Assembly (NCBI GenBank): GCA_020161015.1
Contig: JAIUOT010000024.1
Location: 20,748 to 84,747 of the forward strand
Origin: Actinomycetota bacterium
GTDB lineage: Bacteria > Actinomycetota > Actinomycetes > Propionibacteriales > Propionibacteriaceae
Reading direction: 5' to 3'
DNA: 64,000 nt
Of the stretch, positions 59,517 through 64,000 are shown piece after piece. The translations under genes and the position numbers were made by a program. Under the pieces are notes generated by a model that saw only the letters and a list, made by a program, of their open reading frames with translations, searched no databases and had not been told where the DNA came from. Positions within the stretch are counted from its first letter, which is position 1. Every line of letters starts with the position of its first letter.

Positions 59517-61130
59517 TCAGCGCTCGCCGTCGGCGAGCACCCGGTCCCAGGCGGTGCGGGAGAGCGCGGTGCGGACGGCGCCGAGCGGGCCGTGCGCGCG
59601 GAGCGCGGTGAGTGCGGCGTTCCAGCCGCACGCCCCGTGGACGCCGCCGCCGGGGTGTGCGGAGGCGCTGGCCAGGTACAGGCCGTCGATCGGTGTCTCC
59701 GGTCGGCCGGGCCCGGGGACCGGACGGAGGACGAGCTGCTGGTGGAGGCCGGACGTCCCGGCGTTCAGCGCTCCTCCCACGAGGTTGGCGTCGGCTGCCT
59801 CGAGGTCGGCGGGTGACTGCACGTGCCGGGCGCGGACGAGCCGCCCGAAACCGGGCGCAACGCGTTCGACCGCCTCCTCCACCTGCGCGGTCAGCCGGTC
59901 GAGCGCCGCCCCGTCCGCCGCGTGCCGGTGGGGCAGGTGCGTGTAGGCCCACGCCGATTCCGTGCCCGCGGGCGACCGGGACGGGTCGGCGGTGGTCATC
60001 TGCCCGAACAGCACGAAGGGCCGGCGGGGCATCCGTCCCACGGCGAGGTCGGCGGCGAGGTCCACGAAGCCCTCGAGGTCGACGCCGAGGTGCACCGTGC
60101 CTGCGAGCCGGGCCTCCTCGCCGCGCCACGGCACCGGCCCGTCGAGCGCCCAGTTGAGCTTCAAGGTCGCGTTGTCCCACTGGAAGCGCCGGACGTCCTC
60201 GCGGAGCCGGGCGGGCATGCTGACGCGGGACAGCAGCTCCTGGTAGAGGGCCGGCGCGGTCACGTCGGCGAGGATCGCCCGCGAGGCCGTCAGCAGTGTC
60301 CCGTCGGCCAGGCGTACCGCCCGTGCCCGTCGGGAGCGGACGACGATCTCCACCACCGGCGCCCCGGTGCGGATCTCGGCCCCGCGGGAGCGCGCCCTGG
60401 CGGCGAGCGCCCCGGCGAGGGCCCCCGCCCCACCGCGCGGCACGGGGAAGCCGACGTCCTGGCCGAGCATCGCCAGCAGCCACCCGAAGAGGGCGCTCCC
60501 GGCACCGTCGGGCGGGATGTCGGAGTGCTGGGCGTTGCCGGTCAGGAGCAGGCGCCCGCCCTCGCCCGCGAACTGTTCCTCGCCGAACCGGCGGACGGGT
60601 GAGACCGCGAGCCGCGCCAGCCGCAGCACGCCGGAGGTGCGCAGCGTCCGCCACAGCCGCGACCCGGCCCGCACGGGCGGGAACGGGGTGAACAACGCCG
60701 TCAGCACGTCGTCGCGTACCCGCTGCCACTCCTGGAAGAGGGCGAGCCAGGCGTCCCCGTCGCCCGACGCGAACGCGTCGAGACCGGCAGCGGTCCGGGC
60801 GGGGTCCCGGTGGAGGACGGCCGTGCGTCCGTCGTCCAACTGGTGGGCCAGGACGGCCGGGGCGTGCCGCCACTCCAGCCCGTGGTGGTGCAGGTCGAGG
60901 TCCCGGATGACCGGACTCGCCGCGGCGAGCGGGTGGAAGGCGCTGAACAGGTCGGTGGTGAAGCCGGGAGCCGTCACCTCCGCGCTCCGGACGGCGCCGC
61001 CCACCTCGGGCTGGGCCTCCAGGAGCAGCACGCTCCAGCCGGCGTCCGCGAGGGCATTGGCGGCCACGAGCCCGTTGGGACCCGCCCCGATCACGATCGC
61101 GTCGTAGCCACCCGCCTGGAGTGCCGCCAT
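59517..61130 (-). CDS. Phytoene-desaturase/PYROXD2-like FAD oxidoreductase
   Basis: The 537-aa protein has the Rossmann motif YDAIVIGAGPNGLVAANALA, then LLLEAQPEVGGAVRSAE. The middle carries GGAGALAGALAARARSRGAE and the FAD-binding end DGLYLASASAHPGGGVHGAC GW. This matches the carotenoid-desaturase-like family in which bacterial members oxidise diverse hydrophobic substrates. No carotenoid genes are adjacent, so the substrate is unknown. Confidence 0.9.
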   Translation of the reverse strand: MAALQAGGYDAIVIGAGPNGLVAANALADAGWSVLLLEAQPEVGGAVRSAEVTAPGFTTDLFSAFHPLAAASPVIRDLDLHHHGLEWRHAPAVLAHQLDDGRTAVLHRDPARTAAGLDAFASGDGDAWLALFQEWQRVRDDVLTALFTPFPPVRAGSRLWRTLRTSGVLRLARLAVSPVRRFGEEQFAGEGGRLLLTGNAQHSDIPPDGAGSALFGWLLAMLGQDVGFPVPRGGAGALAGALAARARSRGAEIRTGAPVVEIVVRSRRARAVRLADGTLLTASRAILADVTAPALYQELLSRVSMPARLREDVRRFQWDNATLKLNWALDGPVPWRGEEARLAGTVHLGVDLEGFVDLAADLAVGRMPRRPFVLFGQMTTADPSRSPAGTESAWAYTHLPHRHAADGAALDRLTAQVEEAVERVAPGFGRLVRARHVQSPADLEAADANLVGGALNAGTSGLHQQLVLRPVPGPGRPETPIDGLYLASASAHPGGGVHGACGWNAALTALRAHGPLGAVRTALSRTAWDRVLADGER

Positions 61131-61260
61131 GCCCGCCCCTTACCCCGCTCCGGGCCGGCCGAGCACCGGCCCGCCGAACACCACGATGCCATGCCTCCCT
61201 TCATGGCCACCGCTGCGATGGCGCGGCAGGCCCCACGCAGAGTCCCCGCCCTCCCCGTCC

Positions 61261-61386
61261 AGGGCCAGCCTCCCCGCGCGAGGGCCAGCCTCCCCCGTCC
61301 AGGGCCAGCCTCCCCGCGCGAGGGCCAGCCTTGGCGTCGAGGGCCAGCACCGGTGCACGAGCCCTCGGCGGTAGGGCTGGCCCTCG
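61261..61386. repeat. 20-bp GC-rich minisatellite with terminal inverted copy
   Basis: AGGGCCAGCCTCCCC units start at 61261, 61281, 61301, 61321 and (19 bp on) 61340. The first and third 20-mers are identical, giving a 40-bp higher-order pattern. CGAGGGCCAGC (61338-61348) and GCTGGCCCTCG (61376-61386) form an 11-bp perfect inverted repeat at the end. It lies in the divergent gap 61131-61664, which contains no supported gene. Confidence 0.85.
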
Positions 61387-61453
61387 GGGACGGCGGAGGA
61401 GCCGCGGGATAGGGTCAGGCAGGCACCAGGTCCCCGGGTGGGCCCGTGGTTGC

Positions 61454-61497
61454 CCCGCGGTGCGCCGGCTGTTGGCTCAACCGGCGCACTCCGCGGG
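61454..61497. other. Long GC-rich hairpin in the divergent intergenic region
   Basis: CCCGCGG (61454-61460) plus TGCGCCGG (61461-61468) pair with CCGGCGCA (61481-61488) and, after a 2-nt bulge, CCGCGGG (61491-61497). This gives a 15-bp stem with a 12-nt loop. No gene ends nearby, so a terminator is not expected; a structured RNA or repeat-type element is possible. Confidence 0.55.
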
Positions 61498-61664
61498 ACG
61501 CTCTCCCGGGCGAGGCGGCCCCTACGGATCCCACGGGACACTGAGGCCCCTACCCGTTCCCGGGCGGGCGGCATTCACCTGACAACGTGATTCTTGTGAT
61601 GAATTTCGTGGACGGGCGTCCCTTCGCAAGGGGCCATCGTCCCGTTAGCGGGCACACTGGCCGG

Positions 61665-62423
61665 ATGCACTCCACGCACGTCCGGCTGCCCGAGGGGGTG
61701 GACGTGGCCCTCCACAGGTCCGGCCCGCCCGGCACGACGACGGCCGTCCTGGTGCACGGCATCGGGATGACGCACCGCACCTTCGCCGACCTCCAGCCGC
61801 TGTTGGCCTCCCACGGGCCGGTCGTCTCGGTGGACCTTCCCGGCTTCGGGGCAACGGCACGTCCGTCCCGGGCGTTCTCGATCGCCGACCACGCCGCGGC
61901 CCTGGACGCAGCGCTCGAGCGCACCGGCGTGGGACGGCGGGTCCTCGTCGGCCACTCGATGGGTGCGCAGGTGGCCGTCGAGCACGCGGTGCGGCGGCCG
62001 GACGTCGTCGCCGGCATGGTGCTCGTCGGACCCGTTGTCGACCGACGACGCCGCAGCCTCGGCGCCCAGGCGCGCGACCTCGGCCTGGACACCCTGCGGG
62101 AGCCGCCGGGCGTCAATGCACGAGTGCTCACCGACTACGTCCGGGGCGGCCCGGGGTGGTACCTGGCCACCCTGAGGACGATGTTCGCCTACGACATCGC
62201 CGAGCAGCTGACCCGGGCGCGCGTCCCCGTCGTGGTGGTGCGCGGCGAGCATGATCCGGTCGCCCGGCACGCCTGGTGCCGGCAACTCGTGACTGCCGCG
62301 ACCGGTCCGGCGGAACTGGTCACGGTGCCGGGCAGCGCCCACGTGGTGCCGATCACCGGGTCCGCGCCGCTGGCCGGCGTGATCGCGCGGGTGGTCGACG
62401 CCAATCCCGGAAAGGTCCTCTGA
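61665..62423 (+). CDS. Alpha/beta hydrolase
   Basis: The 252-aa protein has the oxyanion strand VLVHGIGMTHRTF, the nucleophile elbow VLVGHSMGAQVAVEHAV (Ser), the acid in VVVVRGEHDPVARHAW (Asp) and the catalytic His in TVPGSAHVVPIT. It is a cytoplasmic esterase or C-C hydrolase-like enzyme of unknown substrate. The ATG at 61665 is chosen because it directly precedes the first strand of the fold. Confidence 0.9.
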   Translation: MHSTHVRLPEGVDVALHRSGPPGTTTAVLVHGIGMTHRTFADLQPLLASHGPVVSVDLPGFGATARPSRAFSIADHAAALDAALERTGVGRRVLVGHSMGAQVAVEHAVRRPDVVAGMVLVGPVVDRRRRSLGAQARDLGLDTLREPPGVNARVLTDYVRGGPGWYLATLRTMFAYDIAEQLTRARVPVVVVRGEHDPVARHAWCRQLVTAATGPAELVTVPGSAHVVPITGSAPLAGVIARVVDANPGKVL

Positions 62424-62436
62424 CAAGGCATGACAG

Positions 62437-62509
62437 CGCCCCCGGCAGGACTCGAACCTGCGCACGACAGATTAGAAGGCTGTTGCTCTATCCGCTGAGC
62501 TACGGGGGC
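62437..62509 (-). tRNA. tRNA-Arg (TCT)
   Basis: On the minus strand the acceptor GCCCCCG pairs with CGGGGGC, the D arm contains AGCTCAGCGGATAGAGC, the anticodon loop is CTTCTAA (anticodon TCT) and the T arm has GGTTCGAGTCC. CCA is not encoded. The anticodon stem ACAGC/TCTGT has a C31-U39 mismatch at the loop-closing pair. Confidence 0.93.
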
Positions 62510-62570
62510 CCGGCGTCTTCGATGGTATCCCGCTCTGGCCGGTGCCACGCACGCGAGGCAGGATGGGGGC

Positions 62571-63113
62571 ATGGACAGCCTCGACATCGTCCGGGACTCG
62601 CTGGGTCGGGTCCACGAACTGATCCCCGCCGTGCTGGACGGCCTCTCCGGCGACGACCTGCTGTGGCGTCCCGACCCGGAGGCCAACTCCATCGGCTGGC
62701 TGATCTGGCACCTCACCCGGATCGAGGACGACCACGTCGCCCACCTCGGCGGGGTCGACCAGGTGTGGACGTCGGACGGCTGGTACCAGCGCTTCGGTCT
62801 GCCGTACCTGCGCCAGGCGCACGGCTTCCGGATGACGCCGGTCGAGGTCGGGGCCTTCAACGTCACCGACACCGCGCTGCTCAACGGCTACGCTGCGGCC
62901 ACCTGGGCACAGACGCGGGCCCTGCTCGACAGCCTCTCCCCCGAGCGCCTGGACGAGGTGATCGACGCCCGCTACACGCCACCGGTCACCCGCGGCGTCC
63001 GCCTGGTGTCGGTGATGGTCGAGACCGCCCAGCACGTCGGACAGGCGGGCTACCTGCGCGGCCTGCGCGAGCGGTCCGTGGGCATCAACTCCGGCTGGGC
63101 GGGGACGGCGTGA
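62571..63113 (+). CDS. DinB-superfamily protein (DUF664)
   Basis: The 180-aa protein has the DinB four-helix pattern with metal-ligand His residues: IGWLIWHLTRIEDDHVAHLG (first His), and VSVMVETAQHVGQAGYLRGL (later His). LLWRPDPEANSIGWL precedes the first ligand as in DUF664. Relatives in actinobacteria include mycothiol-dependent enzymes. CAGGAT lies 6 nt before the ATG, close to the leaderless pattern. Confidence 0.88.
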   Translation: MDSLDIVRDSLGRVHELIPAVLDGLSGDDLLWRPDPEANSIGWLIWHLTRIEDDHVAHLGGVDQVWTSDGWYQRFGLPYLRQAHGFRMTPVEVGAFNVTDTALLNGYAAATWAQTRALLDSLSPERLDEVIDARYTPPVTRGVRLVSVMVETAQHVGQAGYLRGLRERSVGINSGWAGTA

Positions 63114-63166
63114 CAACGGGTGTCATGGTGTGACCGGCCCGCGACGAACGACGTAAAGTACCGCCC

Positions 63167-63796
63167 GTGAACGAACACCTCGTCTGGGTCGACTGCGAGA
63201 TGACCGGCCTCGACCTCAAGGCCGACGCGCTCATCGAGGTCGCAGCGCTGGTCACCGACTCCGAGCTCAACGTCCTGGGCGACGGCATCCAGGTGGTCAT
63301 CCGGCCGCCGGCCGAAGCGCTGGAGCAGATGGGCGAGTTCGTCCGCACCATGCACGACAACTCGGGCCTGCTGCCGCTGCTCGAGGACGGCCTGGACATG
63401 GCCGAGGCCGAGGAGCGGGTGCTCGCCTACATCCGCGAGCACGTCCCCGAGCCCCGGCGCGCGCCGCTGGCCGGCAACACGATCGGGACCGACCGTGCGT
63501 TCCTCGCCCGCGACATGCCGACGCTGGAGGCGCACGTCCACTACCGCAACGTGGACGTCTCCAGCCTGAAGGAACTGGCCCGCCGCTGGTACCCGCGGGC
63601 GTACTACAACACCCCGGCCAAGAACGGGAACCACCGCGCCCTCGCCGACATCCAGGAGTCGATCGAGGAGCTCCGCTACTACCGCGAGGCCCTGTTCGTC
63701 TCCCCGCCGGGGCTGAACACCGAGGCGCTGCGGGAACTGGCGGCCAAGCACCAGGGCTCCCTCACCGGCGAGGCGGTCCCGTCCGTCGAGCACTGA
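63167..63796 (+). CDS. orn: Oligoribonuclease
   Basis: The 209-aa DEDDh exonuclease has HLVWVDCEMTGLDLKADALI (DxE), AGNTIGTDRAFLARDMPTLE (Asp) and NGNHRALADIQESIEELRYY (His, Asp). It degrades 2-5-nt RNAs and pGpG to mononucleotides, the last step of RNA decay and cyclic-di-GMP breakdown. GTG 63167 is leaderless: TAAAGT (63154-63159) lies 7 nt upstream. Confidence 0.96.
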   Translation: MNEHLVWVDCEMTGLDLKADALIEVAALVTDSELNVLGDGIQVVIRPPAEALEQMGEFVRTMHDNSGLLPLLEDGLDMAEAEERVLAYIREHVPEPRRAPLAGNTIGTDRAFLARDMPTLEAHVHYRNVDVSSLKELARRWYPRAYYNTPAKNGNHRALADIQESIEELRYYREALFVSPPGLNTEALRELAAKHQGSLTGEAVPSVEH

Positions 63797-63862
63797 TTTC
63801 TGCTCTCGCACCTTCAACCGCTAAGCTGGGCCAGCCCTTTCGGGGGCCGTCGGTGACGCATG

Positions 63863-63938
63863 GTGGGTATAGCTCAGCTGGTAGAGCACCTGGTTGTGGT
63901 CCAGGATGTCGCGGGTTCGAGTCCCGTTACTCACCCCA
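63863..63938 (+). tRNA. tRNA-His (GTG)
   Basis: Acceptor GTGGGTA pairs with TACTCAC, the anticodon loop TTGTGGT gives GTG, and the T arm has GGGTTCGAGTCCC. CCA is encoded. The base before the 5' end is G (63862), the G-1 typical of tRNA-His, opposite discriminator C. The 62 bp after it hold an AT-richer stretch with CTGACTAGG and a possible weak AAACCCG/CGGGTTT hairpin. Confidence 0.96.
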
Positions 63939-64000
63939 AGTGAAACCCGTTCTGACTAGGTAAAATAGTTGGGGCGGGTTTTCTCGTGCAACATGCGTGC

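Noticed and set aside
61261..61386. Repeats at the minisatellite considered as a CRISPR array
   Set aside because: Units are contiguous with no unique spacers and no cas genes are in the window.
61199..61412. A Pro/Arg/Gly-rich reading frame across the minisatellite
   Set aside because: It is low-complexity translation of the repeat with no SD or family similarity.
63939..64000. AAACCCG/CGGGTTT arms after tRNA-His as a terminator
   Set aside because: The loop is about 26 nt and the stem is 7 bp, too weak to list as a terminator.

Overview
The window is GC-rich DNA from an actinobacterium. The evidence is very high G or C at third codon positions, many GTG starts, frequent leaderless starts (a TANNNT -10 box 6-7 nt before ATG or GTG), mycobacterial-type gene sets (Nei2-like glycosylase, second SSB, PrsW, VKOR/DsbA pair, oligoribonuclease) and many 4-bp ATGA/GTGA overlaps. 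A member of the Propionibacteriales is plausible, but the sequence alone does not fix the genus.

Layout. 1-1760: the right end of an integrative element sitting in the 3' end of tRNA-Pro(TGG), carrying a tyrosine integrase, an excisionase-like HTH protein, a partial ribbon-helix-helix protein and a cluster of short repeats that look like recombinase or Xis sites. 1.9-10.3 kb: an unknown protein coupled to a Nei/Fpg glycosylase, aminopeptidase N, and pyrR-pyrB-pyrC with a leader hairpin. 10.4-19.4 kb: LacI regulator with two palindromes, double-hotdog thioesterase plus acyl-CoA synthetase, MarR plus a D-lactate-dehydrogenase-like FAD/FeS protein, and EttA. 19.5-25.8 kb: membrane protein, second SSB, two overlapping dynamin-like GTPases, PrsW. 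25.9-32.9 kb: a seven-gene TetR-controlled ABC exporter with two membrane-fusion proteins, two ATPases and two permeases. It resembles the enterobacterial ybhGFSR system, but the tandem ATPase is split into two genes flanking the permeases.

33-40.9 kb: lipoprotein, M50-type peptidase, hydrolase, nitroreductase/MFS divergent pair, glutamine amidotransferase, duplicated PLDc_N-type proteins, EamA and LysR. 40.9-46.9 kb: a thiol region with VKOR and a DsbA-like protein on one strand, and on the other a leaderless polycysteine leader peptide (Cys-Met-Cys-Cys-Cys) ahead of DUF4395, a thioredoxin-like protein, serine acetyltransferase (cysE) and an amino-acid permease. 46.9-54 kb: Tat-lipoprotein phosphoesterase, a large secreted wall protein in which an NlpC/P60 domain appears inserted inside a glucosaminidase-like fold that has lost its catalytic glutamate, a lipoprotein, and a Ski2-like helicase. 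54-64 kb: beta-glucosidase with a GPH sugar symporter, HNH nuclease, YihY protein, phytoene-desaturase-like oxidoreductase, a minisatellite plus long hairpin in a divergent intergenic region, hydrolase, tRNA-Arg(TCT), DinB-like protein, oligoribonuclease and tRNA-His.

The strongest candidates for a closer look are the cysteine attenuator operon, the asymmetric split ABC exporter and the nested-domain wall enzyme. All functional calls come from motif and family recognition by eye; no database search was run.
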